From contig DATKAJ010000015.1 of the NCBI GenBank assembly GCA_035498175.1, positions 1 through 16,096 of the forward strand: DNA of 16,096 bases, given 5' to 3'. This DNA is from JALORV01 sp035498175. GTDB lineage: Bacteria > Pseudomonadota > Gammaproteobacteria > Burkholderiales > Burkholderiaceae_F. The notes beneath the pieces are model-generated. The model was given only the letters and a program-made list of their open reading frames with translations. It was not told the DNA's origin and made no database searches. This document shows, in pieces, positions 1-7,531 of the stretch (positions are counted from its first letter, which is position 1; each line of letters starts with the position of its first letter). The position numbers and the translations under genes were made by a program.

Positions 1-134
1 GGGTGCGTCGGTCGCGTCGGAACGATGTCGCGCGCGGCGCCGTAGGACACGCCGGCCAACAGTGCGGCGCTCAGGAGCATCCACCTTGAAAGCGGCAAAG
101 CGCCTCGACTGCAGACGTTCCGGAGATCACGCAT
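1..134 (-). CDS. Partial gene: N-terminus of an exported protein, probably LptD
   Basis: The reverse strand is open from an ATG at 134 to the window edge (44 codons). The peptide starts MRDLRNVCSRG, continues with a hydrophobic core (about residues 19-33, WMLLSAALLAGVSYG) and has a plausible signal-peptidase site after GAA (33-35). This is a classical Sec signal peptide. An in-frame TAA at 147-149 lies upstream, so only the ATG at 134 or a TTG at 143 can start it; no strong Shine-Dalgarno is visible. The name is inferred: in Pseudomonas and relatives lptD, the outer-membrane LPS-insertion protein, is transcribed divergently from amgK-murU. No LptD-specific residue can be seen in so short a piece, so another exported protein is possible. 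Confidence 0.55.
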   Translation of the reverse strand, partial: MRDLRNVCSRGALPLSRWMLLSAALLAGVSYGAARDIVPTRPTH

Positions 135-136
135 GC

Positions 137-157
137 GATACAAGCGTTAACAGGCCC
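137..157 (+). repeat. Copy 1 of a 21-bp near-repeat (core GCGTTAACAGGCCC)
   Basis: This 21-bp segment matches 9937-9957 at 19 of 21 positions, including an uninterrupted 14-bp core. Here it sits 3 nt upstream of the minus-strand start codon and abuts the TAGAAT box for amgK. The GTTAAC in the core is palindromic and gives an in-frame TAA stop upstream of the minus-strand gene. Function unknown. Confidence 0.6.
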
Positions 158-163
158 TAGAAT
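158..163 (+). promoter_or_regulatory. -10 box (TAGAAT) for amgK-murU
   Basis: TAGAAT lies directly after GCGTTAACAGGCCC and would give a leader of about 70 nt before amgK. The same TAGAAT spelling recurs before pepP and tonB in this window, which supports it as the local -10 style. No clear -35 is seen. Confidence 0.4.
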
Positions 164-195
164 CCGTTGCGAGGTCGAGCCGGGACGGCGCGCCG

Positions 196-201
196 ATTAT
201 A
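196..201 (-). promoter_or_regulatory. -10 box for the minus-strand (lptD-like) gene
   Basis: On the minus strand this reads TATAAT, a perfect sigma-70 -10 hexamer, followed by a GC-rich stretch. Initiation about 7 nt downstream would give a leader of roughly 55 nt before the ATG at 134. I see no convincing -35 hexamer. Confidence 0.45.
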
Positions 202-240
202 GGCATCGCACCTCTCGCATCTGCCTCTCGCCGCACACCG

Positions 241-1272
241 ATGACCCTGAACCCAGCGCCCGCCGAGCGCGACTTGCGGCGTGATCAGCTCACTGCGTGG
301 CTGCAGGGCCTTCCGGCGGTGCTGAAGGTCGAACCCGGCTCGCTGCAGCCGGCGTCCGCTGATGCGAGCTTTCGCCGCTATTTCAGGGTTGACGCCGCTC
401 ATGGCACGCTGATCGTGATGGACGCGCCGCCGGGCAAGGAAGACGTGCGCCCCTTCGTCCGAGTGGCGCAGATGCTGCGCGATGCCGGACTCAACGCCCC
501 GAGCGTCCTCGAGGCCGACATCGCACGGGGGTTCCTGCTGCTGACCGACCTCGGCCGGAAGACCTATCTCGACGTGCTGAACGAAGGCAACGCACCGGAG
601 CTGTTCGGTGAGGCGACCGCCGCGTTGTTGCGCTGGCAGCTTGCGACGCGCCCGGGAGCACTGCCGCCCTACGACGAGGCGCTGCTCCGGCGCGAGCTTG
701 CGCTGTATCCGGACTGGTACGTCGAGCGCCATCTTGGCCGCCCGTTGTCCGCTGGGCAGCGGCAGGCACTCGATACGGTGTTCGATCGGATCGTTGCCAC
801 CAACCTCGCGCAGCCCACCGTCTTCGTGCACCGCGACTACATGCCGCGCAACCTGATGGTGTCGTCACCGATGCCGGGCGTGCTCGACTTCCAGGATGCC
901 GTGATCGGACCGGTCACCTACGATCTGGCCTCGCTGTTGCGCGATGCCTTCATCAGCTGGGACGAGGAGCGCGTGATCGACTGGTCGGTTCGATACTGGG
1001 AGCAGGCGCGTCGCGCCGGACTCCCGGTGGCGGCGGACTTTTCCGCGTTCTGGCGCGACTTCGAATGGATGGGATTGCAGCGCCACCTGAAGGTGCTGGG
1101 AATCTTTGCCCGCATCAACTACCGCGATGGCAAGCCGCACTATCTGGCGGATACGCCGCGGTTCGTCGCCTATGTCCGCGCCGTGGCGCGTCGCTATGAC
1201 GAGCTCGCGCCGCTCGCCCGGCTGTTCGACGAGTTCGAGGGCGTCGAAGTCAAGACGGGATACAGCTTCTAG
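241..1272 (+). CDS. amgK: AmgK, N-acetylmuramate/N-acetylglucosamine anomeric kinase
   Basis: This 343-residue cytoplasmic protein has the aminoglycoside phosphotransferase (APH) fold. The Brenner-type catalytic loop HRDYMPRN is at 197-204, with D199 the expected catalytic base, and the metal-binding DFQD at 216-219 replaces the kinase DFG. An N-terminal ATP-lobe segment (SFRRYFRV) begins near residue 43. AmgK phosphorylates the anomeric hydroxyl of MurNAc (and GlcNAc) to give the 1-phosphate for cell-wall recycling that bypasses de novo synthesis, the route linked to intrinsic fosfomycin tolerance in Pseudomonas. The murU gene 9 nt downstream encodes the next enzyme, which makes this call much safer than a generic APH label. 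The ATG at 241 fits the family N-terminus, but no good Shine-Dalgarno precedes it. Confidence 0.9.
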   Translation: MTLNPAPAERDLRRDQLTAWLQGLPAVLKVEPGSLQPASADASFRRYFRVDAAHGTLIVMDAPPGKEDVRPFVRVAQMLRDAGLNAPSVLEADIARGFLLLTDLGRKTYLDVLNEGNAPELFGEATAALLRWQLATRPGALPPYDEALLRRELALYPDWYVERHLGRPLSAGQRQALDTVFDRIVATNLAQPTVFVHRDYMPRNLMVSSPMPGVLDFQDAVIGPVTYDLASLLRDAFISWDEERVIDWSVRYWEQARRAGLPVAADFSAFWRDFEWMGLQRHLKVLGIFARINYRDGKPHYLADTPRFVAYVRAVARRYDELAPLARLFDEFEGVEVKTGYSF

Positions 1273-1281
1273 CTGCGCTCG

Positions 1282-1992
1282 ATGAAGGCACTGATCCTGG
1301 CCGCGGGCCGAGGCGAACGGATGCGGCCGCTCACGGACGCGACGCCGAAGCCGCTGCTGATGGCGGGCGGGCGGTCGCTGATCGAGTGGCAGCTGGAGGG
1401 GCTGAAATCCGCTGGCGTGCATGAGGTGGTGATCAATCTTGCGCACCTTCCGGAACAATTCGAGTGTGCGCTCGGTCGCGGCGATCGGGTTGGTCTGTCG
1501 ATACGCTATTCGCGCGAGGGCGACCGCGCCGAAGATGCACTCGAGACCCTCGGAGGCATCGTTCGTGCGCTGCCGCACCTCGGCGCAGCTCCGTTCATCG
1601 TGGCGAGCGGCGACATCGTGACCGACTTCGACTATGCGTCGCTGTCCAGCGCTGCAGCGGCGCTTGGCGCTGGCCGACTTGATGCGCATCTGGTGCTTGT
1701 GCCGAATCCGCCGTTTCATCCGCGCGGCGACATGGGACTGATCGACGGCCACATAGCTCCCGACGCGACGGAGAAGCTGACCTACGCGAACATCGGGTTG
1801 TTTGCTCCACGACTCTTCGCCGGACTCGAGCCGGTACGGGCGCGACTGTTCCCCTGGCTCTATGCGGCCGCGCGCGCCGGGCGGGTCAGCGGTGAAATCT
1901 TCGGCGGTCGCTGGTACAACGTCGGCACGCCGGACGACTTGCGGCGTGTCGATGCTGAACTCCGTGCGATTCCGCTGCGGGCGGGCTCGTAG
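1282..1992 (+). CDS. murU: MurU, N-acetylmuramate alpha-1-phosphate uridylyltransferase
   Basis: This 236-residue sugar-1-phosphate nucleotidyltransferase opens with the signature KALILAAGRGERMRPLT and then PKPLL (residues 2-26), which binds the nucleotide triphosphate. G110-D111 (ASGD) matches the Mg2+-binding aspartate region of the family. It lacks the C-terminal left-handed beta-helix of GlmU, so it is a stand-alone transferase. It would convert MurNAc-1-phosphate from AmgK plus UTP to UDP-MurNAc, which re-enters peptidoglycan precursor synthesis at MurC. It lies 9 nt after amgK and is surely co-transcribed with it. Sequence alone cannot exclude a glucose- or mannose-1-phosphate substrate, but the amgK pairing makes MurU the best call. 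Its TAG stop forms part of a possible -10 box for pepP. Confidence 0.9.
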   Translation: MKALILAAGRGERMRPLTDATPKPLLMAGGRSLIEWQLEGLKSAGVHEVVINLAHLPEQFECALGRGDRVGLSIRYSREGDRAEDALETLGGIVRALPHLGAAPFIVASGDIVTDFDYASLSSAAAALGAGRLDAHLVLVPNPPFHPRGDMGLIDGHIAPDATEKLTYANIGLFAPRLFAGLEPVRARLFPWLYAAARAGRVSGEIFGGRWYNVGTPDDLRRVDAELRAIPLRAGS

Positions 1993-1995
1993 AAT
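1990..1995 (+). promoter_or_regulatory. Possible -10 box (TAGAAT) for pepP, overlapping the murU stop
   Basis: TAGAAT overlaps the TAG stop of murU and is followed by GCGGCG, as with the other -10-like boxes here. Initiation near 2002 would leave a leader of about 16 nt to the pepP ATG at 2018. No -35 is evident, so pepP may simply be read through from amgK-murU. Confidence 0.3.
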
Positions 1996-2017
1996 GCGGC
2001 GACGCTCGGGCGCAGCC

Positions 2018-3349
2018 ATGCATACGAATGCAGATGTCTTCCGCTCCCGCCGCGGACGGGTCATGGACGCGATGGCCGCGCGCGGCGGCGGGGTTGCGGT
2101 GCTCTTCACCGCGCCGGAGCGCGTGCGCAATCGCGACTCCGAGTATCCGTACCGCTTCGACAGTTCGTTCTGGTACCTGAGCGGGTTTGCCGAGCCCGGC
2201 GCTGCGCTCGTTCTCGTCGTCGCCGGCGCGCGCCGAGAGGCGCTGATCTTCTGCCGACCGCGTGACGCCGAGCGCGAGATCTGGGAAGGCCATCGCCATG
2301 GACCCGAGGCCGCTGCTTCCCTCTACGGGTTCGATGCGGGCCACCCGATCGAGACGCTGGATGCCGTCATGGCGTCCGTGCTTCCCGAAGCGCCCGTACT
2401 CTTCTGCGGCCTCGCTGTCAGCGCCGAACTCGATGCTCGCGTGCAGCGCTGGCTCGGCCAGGTGCGCGCGCAGGAGCGCAGCGGCAAGCGCGCGCCGACT
2501 GCAGTGCTGGACCTCGCGGCGGTTGTCGACGAACTGCGGCTCGTCAAGGATGCGGGCGAGCTCGACACGATGCGCCGCGCCGCGACCGTCAGCTCGGCGG
2601 CGCACGAGCGGGTCATGCGCAGTTGCCGCCCCGGCATGCGCGAGTACGAACTCGAAGCCGAGCTGCTGCACGAGTTCCGCCGACATGGAGCATCAGGGCC
2701 GGCGTACACATCGATCGTTGCCGCCGGCGCCAACGCCTGCGTGCTGCACTATCCCGCGGGAGACGCGGTGCTTCGCCCCGGTGACCTGTGCCTGGTGGAC
2801 GCGGGCTGCGAGGTCGCGGGCTACGCCTCGGACGTGACGCGGACCTTTCCGGTCAATGGACGCTTCGGCGGCGAGCAGCGCGCGATCTACGAGCTGGTGC
2901 TGGCTTCACAGCAGGCGGCACTGGCCGCGCTGAAGCCCGGCGCCGCGTTCGACGAGCCGCACGCGGCGGCGACCCGCGTGATCGCTCAGGGTCTGATCGA
3001 CCTCGGCATCCTCGCCGGCACGGTCGATGACGTGATCGCCTCCGGCGCGCAGCGCCAGTTCTTCATGCACAGGACCAGCCACTGGCTGGGTCTCGATGTG
3101 CACGACGTCGGTGATTATCGCGCAGCGGGACCGGCGGAGGGCGAGCGGCCATGGCGCCGCCTGCAACCCGGCATGACACTGACGATCGAGCCCGGCGTGT
3201 ACCTGCGTCCGGCAGCCAACGTTCCGGAGCGGTTCCACGACATCGGCATCCGCATCGAGGACGACGCGCTGGTCACCGCCGCTGGCCACGAGCTGCTGTC
3301 GACGGCGGCGCGGCGCGTCGACGACATCGAAGCGCTGATGCGGGGTTGA
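2018..3349 (+). CDS. pepP: PepP, Xaa-Pro aminopeptidase (aminopeptidase P)
   Basis: This 443-residue protein is close to E. coli PepP (441). The N-terminal creatinase-like domain carries the family string DSEYPYRFDSSFWYLSGF, and the C-terminal pita-bread domain holds the dinuclear metal site: D261 (LVDAG), D272 (SDVTRTFP), H355 (SHWLGLDVHD), E391 (IEPGVY) and E414 (RIEDD). H362 is also present, and all match the order and spacing of the E. coli ligands. The enzyme removes an N-terminal residue preceding proline from peptides in the cytoplasm. I chose ATG 2018 (MHTNADVFRSRR) because it aligns with the family N-terminus. ATG 1994 is an in-frame alternative but starts inside the possible -10 box. 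Its stop is 1 nt before ubiH, the same pairing as in E. coli. Confidence 0.93.
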   Translation: MHTNADVFRSRRGRVMDAMAARGGGVAVLFTAPERVRNRDSEYPYRFDSSFWYLSGFAEPGAALVLVVAGARREALIFCRPRDAEREIWEGHRHGPEAAASLYGFDAGHPIETLDAVMASVLPEAPVLFCGLAVSAELDARVQRWLGQVRAQERSGKRAPTAVLDLAAVVDELRLVKDAGELDTMRRAATVSSAAHERVMRSCRPGMREYELEAELLHEFRRHGASGPAYTSIVAAGANACVLHYPAGDAVLRPGDLCLVDAGCEVAGYASDVTRTFPVNGRFGGEQRAIYELVLASQQAALAALKPGAAFDEPHAAATRVIAQGLIDLGILAGTVDDVIASGAQRQFFMHRTSHWLGLDVHDVGDYRAAGPAEGERPWRRLQPGMTLTIEPGVYLRPAANVPERFHDIGIRIEDDALVTAAGHELLSTAARRVDDIEALMRG

Positions 3350-3350
3350 G

Positions 3351-4499
3351 ATGACCGAGCGCCTGCCCGTGTTGATCATCGGCGGAGGGCCGGTGGGCCT
3401 CGCGCTCGCACTGTTGCTGGCGCGGCGCGAGGTGGCGAGCATCGTCGTCGATGCGCGTGGGGTCGAAGCGGCACGAAGCGACCGGCGACTCCTCGCCCTC
3501 GCGCGCGGCACGGTCGATCTGCTGCGGCCGATCATCGAACTGCAGGTCGTCGGCGCTCCGATCCGCAGCGTCATCGTGACCTCGTCCGGCGAATTCGGCC
3601 GTGTCGTAATCACTGAAGACGACATCGGCGTCGGTCCGCTCGGCGTGACTGTCCGCTACGGTGACCTCGTGGCACCGCTCGCGCGGGCCTGCGAGGGCGA
3701 TCCGCACGTTACGACGATGAGACCGTGTCGCGTGCAGACGATCGAGCAGAAGCCCGACGCCGCGCACGTGACGCTCGATGATGGCGCCAAAGTGAAAGCT
3801 GCGCTCGTCGTCAACGCCGAGGGCACTGCGGTGACACCGACGTCGACGTCGGCACGCGTAGGGATCGTCGCGGACGTCACCGTTGCAGGAGTCGATGCCG
3901 GAGAGGCGTACGAGCGGTTCACGCGCGAAGGACCTCTGGCGTTGCTGCCCCTGCCCGGACCGGTGGCCGCGGACGGCTGTCAGCTCGGGCTGGTCTGGTG
4001 CATGTCCGCATCGAGTGCGGAGCGGCGCGCCGCACTGGACGACCGGGCTTTCATGAGCGAGCTGCAGCGCGCGCTTGGCGAAAGGAAGAAAGTGATCCTG
4101 CGCGTGGGGCCACGCCGGAGCTATCCGCTGCACGAGCAGGCGCGGCCGACCTTGCGCGCACATCGCTCGGTGTGGATCGGCAATGCTGCGCAAACGCTGC
4201 ACCCCGTTGCGGGGCAGGGCCTCAATCTGGGTATGCGCGATGCGGCGCAACTGTCTGGTGCGATCGCGCAGGCCACCGTCGCCGGGCGCGACCTGGCGGA
4301 TGCGCTCGAGTCCTACGAGAATCACCGACGCGTCGACCGCGGCGCAATCGTCGCGCTGACGCGCCGCCTGCCGGGCCTGTTTGCGACGCGCGCCGCGCCG
4401 GTGTCGATGGGTCGCTCGCTTGGACTGGCCGCGCTCGCTGCGGTGCCCGACCTGCGCCGCGAATTCGCGCGGCTGCTGATGTTCGGCGTTCGCGCCTGA
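3351..4499 (+). CDS. ubiH: UbiH-type FAD monooxygenase (2-octaprenyl-6-methoxyphenol hydroxylase)
   Basis: This 382-residue class A flavin monooxygenase begins with an FAD Rossmann motif, GGGPVG, at 11-16. Near residue 277 it has GNAAQTLHPVAGQGLNLG, the second FAD/ribityl-binding motif. The asparagine in GNAAQTLHP, rather than the usual GDAAH, is typical of UbiH. It would hydroxylate the aromatic ring during aerobic ubiquinone synthesis, in a peripheral membrane-associated Ubi complex. No transmembrane segment is visible. The start lies 1 nt after the pepP stop, so translation is probably coupled. No ubiI or ubiF paralogue lies in the window; ring-position specificity (C6 as in E. coli UbiH, or broader) cannot be read from sequence. 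A related paralogue such as UbiI is the main alternative. Confidence 0.87.
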   Translation: MTERLPVLIIGGGPVGLALALLLARREVASIVVDARGVEAARSDRRLLALARGTVDLLRPIIELQVVGAPIRSVIVTSSGEFGRVVITEDDIGVGPLGVTVRYGDLVAPLARACEGDPHVTTMRPCRVQTIEQKPDAAHVTLDDGAKVKAALVVNAEGTAVTPTSTSARVGIVADVTVAGVDAGEAYERFTREGPLALLPLPGPVAADGCQLGLVWCMSASSAERRAALDDRAFMSELQRALGERKKVILRVGPRRSYPLHEQARPTLRAHRSVWIGNAAQTLHPVAGQGLNLGMRDAAQLSGAIAQATVAGRDLADALESYENHRRVDRGAIVALTRRLPGLFATRAAPVSMGRSLGLAALAAVPDLRREFARLLMFGVRA

Positions 4500-4521
4500 G
4501 TGCGGTGTCATGTACCTTCGA

Positions 4522-4527
4522 TACAAT
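4522..4527 (+). promoter_or_regulatory. -10 box (TACAAT) for dusB-fis
   Basis: The 93-nt gap after ubiH contains GATACAATCCGCGCC, a good -10 hexamer with the GC-rich discriminator seen at other promoters here. It would give a leader of about 60 nt before dusB. The -35 region is poor, which would suit growth-rate control of fis, but that is inference. Confidence 0.45.
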
Positions 4528-4592
4528 CCGCGCCCCGTTGTCCCTGCAGTGCCTGCCTTGGTACGGCCGCCCGCCGTCGCCTGAGACCGCCG

Positions 4593-5597
4593 ATGCGTAT
4601 CGGTCCCTACGAGCTGTCGAACAACGTCTTCGTCGCACCGATGGCGGGTGTGACCGATCGGCCGTACCGCAGGCTGTGCAAGGCGCTCGGCGCCGGCCAC
4701 GCGGTCTCCGAAATGGCGGCGTCGAACCCGCGGTTATGGGCGACCGAGAAGACGATGCGGCGGATCGACCACGCTGGCGAGCGCGCGCCGATCGCGGTAC
4801 AGCTCGCCGGCTCGGATCCGTCGATGCTCGCAGAGGCGGCTCGCTTCAACGTCGATCGGGGCGCGCAGATCATCGACATCAACATGGGCTGCCCGGCGAA
4901 GAAAGTCTGCAACGTGGCATGCGGCTCGGCACTGCTGCGCGACCTCGACCTGGTGGCGCGGATTCTCGATGCCGTCGTCGGCGCCGTGGACGTGCCGGTG
5001 ACCCTCAAGTACCGCACCGGCTGGGATCCACAGCATCGCAACGCGGTCGAGGTGGCGCGACTGGCCGAGGAACGCGGCCTCGCTGCACTGGCGCTGCATG
5101 GTCGTACGCGTGCGTGCGGATTCTGCGGCAGCGCGGAATACGACACGATCCGTGCGGTGAAGCGCGCGGTGGCGTTGCCGGTCATCGCCAATGGCGACAT
5201 CGATTCACCGCGGAAGGCGCGCGACGTTCTGCGCGCGACCGGCGCGGACGCAGTGATGATCGGGCGCGCCGGGCAGGGACGCCCGTGGATCTTCCGCGAA
5301 ATCGCACACTTCCTTGCGACGGGTGAACTGATGCCGTCGCCGCAGGTCGAGGAAGCGCGGCAGTTGCTGCTGGGCCACCTCGACGATCACTATGGCTTTT
5401 ACGGCCGCGAGCTGGGCGTGCGTACGGCGCGCAAGCACATCATCTGGTACACGCGCGCTCTCGTCGGCGGGGTCGACTTCTGCGACGAGATGAACCGCCT
5501 CGATGACTGCGATGCGCAGCGCCGCGCGGTCGACGGTTTTCTGCGGCGGCATGCGGATCACACGGACCGGCTGGCGTACGCGCCGGTCCTGCATTGA
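4593..5597 (+). CDS. dusB: DusB, tRNA-dihydrouridine synthase
   Basis: This 334-residue FMN-dependent TIM-barrel protein compares with 321 residues in E. coli DusB. Landmarks are APMAGVTDRPYR near the N-terminus, INMGCPAKKV with the conserved catalytic-loop cysteine C100, TLKYRTGW, LHGRTRA, PVIANGDI and MIGRAGQGRPWIF, the last two being phosphate-binding loops. It reduces uridine to dihydrouridine in the tRNA D-loop using NADPH. I chose ATG 4593 (MRIGPYELSNN) because it aligns with the family N-terminus; an in-frame start nearer 4500 would add 31 non-conserved residues. Extra cysteines at 106, 110, 175 and 178 are notable. The dusB-fis pairing is the same as in E. coli and many other proteobacteria, which supports DusB over DusA or DusC. 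Confidence 0.93.
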   Translation: MRIGPYELSNNVFVAPMAGVTDRPYRRLCKALGAGHAVSEMAASNPRLWATEKTMRRIDHAGERAPIAVQLAGSDPSMLAEAARFNVDRGAQIIDINMGCPAKKVCNVACGSALLRDLDLVARILDAVVGAVDVPVTLKYRTGWDPQHRNAVEVARLAEERGLAALALHGRTRACGFCGSAEYDTIRAVKRAVALPVIANGDIDSPRKARDVLRATGADAVMIGRAGQGRPWIFREIAHFLATGELMPSPQVEEARQLLLGHLDDHYGFYGRELGVRTARKHIIWYTRALVGGVDFCDEMNRLDDCDAQRRAVDGFLRRHADHTDRLAYAPVLH

Positions 5598-5608
5598 GGG
5601 GTGAACGC

Positions 5609-5896
5609 GTGGTCAAGGCCCCCGTGCGCACAGGCGCCCACCTCGAGCGGGCGAGCCGCCAGCGCAGCGGCGAGACGCTCGAGCAGTGCGTGCTGCGCAG
5701 CCTCGAGCAGTATTTCGAGGACCTCGGCGGCGCGCGCCCGCATGCACTGTACGAAATGGTTACCGCGGCGGTGGAACGGCCGCTGCTGCAGTTTGCGATG
5801 GCACGGGCTGGAGGCAACCAGTCGGCGGCGGCCGAACTGCTGGGCATCAACCGGAACACGCTGCGCAAGAAGCTGCAGCAGCAGCAGCTCGCGTAG
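5609..5896 (+). CDS. fis: Fis, nucleoid-associated DNA-binding protein
   Basis: This small protein (95 residues from GTG 5609) ends in the Fis helix-turn-helix, GNQSAAAELLGINRNTLRKK. The dimerisation core begins LEQCVLRSLEQYFEDLGG. The wording resembles the short betaproteobacterial Fis. Here the N-terminus is longer by about 20 Arg-rich residues, unless a later start is used. GTG 5609 is preceded by GAGGGG at 5596-5601 with 7-nt spacing, which decides the start; an in-frame TTG at 5594 overlaps the dusB stop and has no ribosome site. Fis bends DNA at promoters of rRNA, tRNA and other growth genes and assists site-specific recombination. Co-transcription with dusB is expected, with an 11-nt gap. 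Confidence 0.92.
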   Translation: MVKAPVRTGAHLERASRQRSGETLEQCVLRSLEQYFEDLGGARPHALYEMVTAAVERPLLQFAMARAGGNQSAAAELLGINRNTLRKKLQQQQLA

Positions 5897-5962
5897 GGCT
5901 GGGCGGGCTCGGGCGGACATAGGACTCGAGCAGTCGAATGGGCGGCGGGGAGGCCGCGGAGG

Positions 5963-7516
5963 ATGGTCAAGCAGGCGCTGATCAGCGTTTCTGACAAGCG
6001 CGGCGTCGTGGACTTCGCACGGATGCTGCAGCAGCTCGGCTACCGCATCCTTTCCACCGGCGGGACAGCGCGTCTCCTGGCCGAAGCGGGCATCCCGGTC
6101 ACCGAAGTGGCGGACTACACCGGCTTTCCGGAGATGCTCGATGGGCGCGTCAAGACGCTGAACCCGCGCATCCATGCCGGGCTGCTCGCGCGCACGCCGG
6201 ATGCCGCGCACATGCGGGCGCTCGCCGAGCATTCGATCGATCCGATCGAGATCCTCGCAGTCAATCTGTATCCGTTCGAGCAGACCGTGGCGCGTCCCGG
6301 CTGCAGCTTCGATGACGCGGTAGAGAACATCGACATCGGCGGTCCGGCGATGTTGCGGGCGGCGGCCAAGAATCACGAAAGCGTCGCGGCCATCGTCGAT
6401 CCTGACGATTACGGGCTTGTCGTCAACGAGCTGCGCGCGAGCGGCAGGGTCGGCGCGGCGACGCGGCTCGATCTCGCCCGGAAGGTCTTCGCGCATACGG
6501 CGCGTTACGACGGCATGATCGCGAACTACCTGACGAGCCTCGACGCGTCCGGTGCGCGCGGAGAGTTTCCAGAGGTGCTGAGCCGGCAATGGGTCCGGGT
6601 GCAGCAGATGCGCTATGGCGAGAACCCGCACCAGCGCGCGGCCTTCTATCGCGAACGCAACGTCGCCGCGGGCCTCCTGGCCGGCTATGCACAGCTGCAG
6701 GGCAAGGAACTCTCGTACAACAACATCGCCGATGCGGACGCTGCATGGGAATGCGTGCGCGGCTTCGGTGAGTGCTCGTGCGTGATCGTCAAGCACGCCA
6801 ATCCCTGCGGCGTTGCAATCGGGCCGGATCCGGCGCAGGCCTACGACAAGGCGTTCCGCACCGATCCCACTTCGGCCTTCGGCGGCATCATCGCGTTCAA
6901 CCGGTCGGTTGACGCCGTCGCGGCGCAGGCGGTGGCGCGCCAGTTCGTCGAGGTTGTCATCGCCCCCGGGTTCGATGCGGCCGCGCGCGAGGTTTTTGCA
7001 GCCAAGCCGAACGTGCGCCTGCTGACAGTCGCCCCGGGCGACGCGCACAACGACTACGACTTCAAGCGCGTCGGCGGCGGCCTGCTCGTGCAGACGCCTG
7101 ACCTGCACGCGACGGCAGCGGCCGACCTGCGCGTTGTGACCCGGCGCGTGCCGACGCCGGAGCAACTCGACGACCTGCTGTTCGCCTGGCGCGTCGCCAA
7201 GTTCGTCAAGTCGAACACGATCCTCTTTGCGCACGGCGGCATGACGCTCGGAGTCGGCGCAGGCCAGATGTCGCGGATCGATTCGGCGCGGATCGCGTCG
7301 ATCAAAGCCCGCGAGGCCGGTCTGTCGCTCGCGGGCTGCGCGGCGGCGTCCGATGCGTTCTTCCCGTTCCGCGACGGTCTCGACGTCGTCGTCGATGCCG
7401 GCGCCACCTGCGTGATCCAGCCGGGCGGCAGCGTGCGCGACGCCGAGGTCATCGCGGCCGCTGATGAGCGCGGCGTCGCGATGGTGTTCACCGGCGTGCG
7501 CCACTTCCGCCACTGA
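5963..7516 (+). CDS. purH: PurH, bifunctional AICAR transformylase / IMP cyclohydrolase
   Basis: This 517-residue enzyme catalyses the last two steps of IMP synthesis in the cytoplasm. The N-terminal MGS-like IMP cyclohydrolase domain (about 1-150) reads ALISVSDKRGVVDFA, STGGTARLL and YTGFPEMLDGRVKTLNPRIH. The C-terminal AICAR transformylase domain carries K277-H278 in VKHANPCGVA, the catalytic Lys-His pair, followed by PTSAFGGIIAFNR and SNTILFA. ATG 5963 has GGAGG directly against it and GGGGAGG at 5946-5952, so the second probably guides the ribosome. The 66-nt gap after fis shows no convincing terminator. The dusB-fis-purH order is common in Beta- and Gammaproteobacteria; purD does not follow here. 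Confidence 0.96.
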   Translation: MVKQALISVSDKRGVVDFARMLQQLGYRILSTGGTARLLAEAGIPVTEVADYTGFPEMLDGRVKTLNPRIHAGLLARTPDAAHMRALAEHSIDPIEILAVNLYPFEQTVARPGCSFDDAVENIDIGGPAMLRAAAKNHESVAAIVDPDDYGLVVNELRASGRVGAATRLDLARKVFAHTARYDGMIANYLTSLDASGARGEFPEVLSRQWVRVQQMRYGENPHQRAAFYRERNVAAGLLAGYAQLQGKELSYNNIADADAAWECVRGFGECSCVIVKHANPCGVAIGPDPAQAYDKAFRTDPTSAFGGIIAFNRSVDAVAAQAVARQFVEVVIAPGFDAAAREVFAAKPNVRLLTVAPGDAHNDYDFKRVGGGLLVQTPDLHATAAADLRVVTRRVPTPEQLDDLLFAWRVAKFVKSNTILFAHGGMTLGVGAGQMSRIDSARIASIKAREAGLSLAGCAAASDAFFPFRDGLDVVVDAGATCVIQPGGSVRDAEVIAAADERGVAMVFTGVRHFRH

Positions 7517-7531
7517 CGCACTCGCGCGCCG

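Noticed and set aside
1802..2017. Longer N-terminus for PepP starting near 1802 or 1994
   Set aside because: The added residues overlap murU, do not match the family, and the E. coli PepP N-terminus aligns with the ATG at 2018.
865..2130. 421-residue open frame on the minus strand across amgK and murU
   Set aside because: It lies antisense to two genes with clear catalytic motifs, and its Arg/Gln/His-rich composition is typical of high-GC shadow frames.
4500..4592. DusB start at 4500
   Set aside because: It would add 31 non-conserved residues and place the TACAAT -10 box inside the gene; MRIGPYELSNN at 4593 fits the family.
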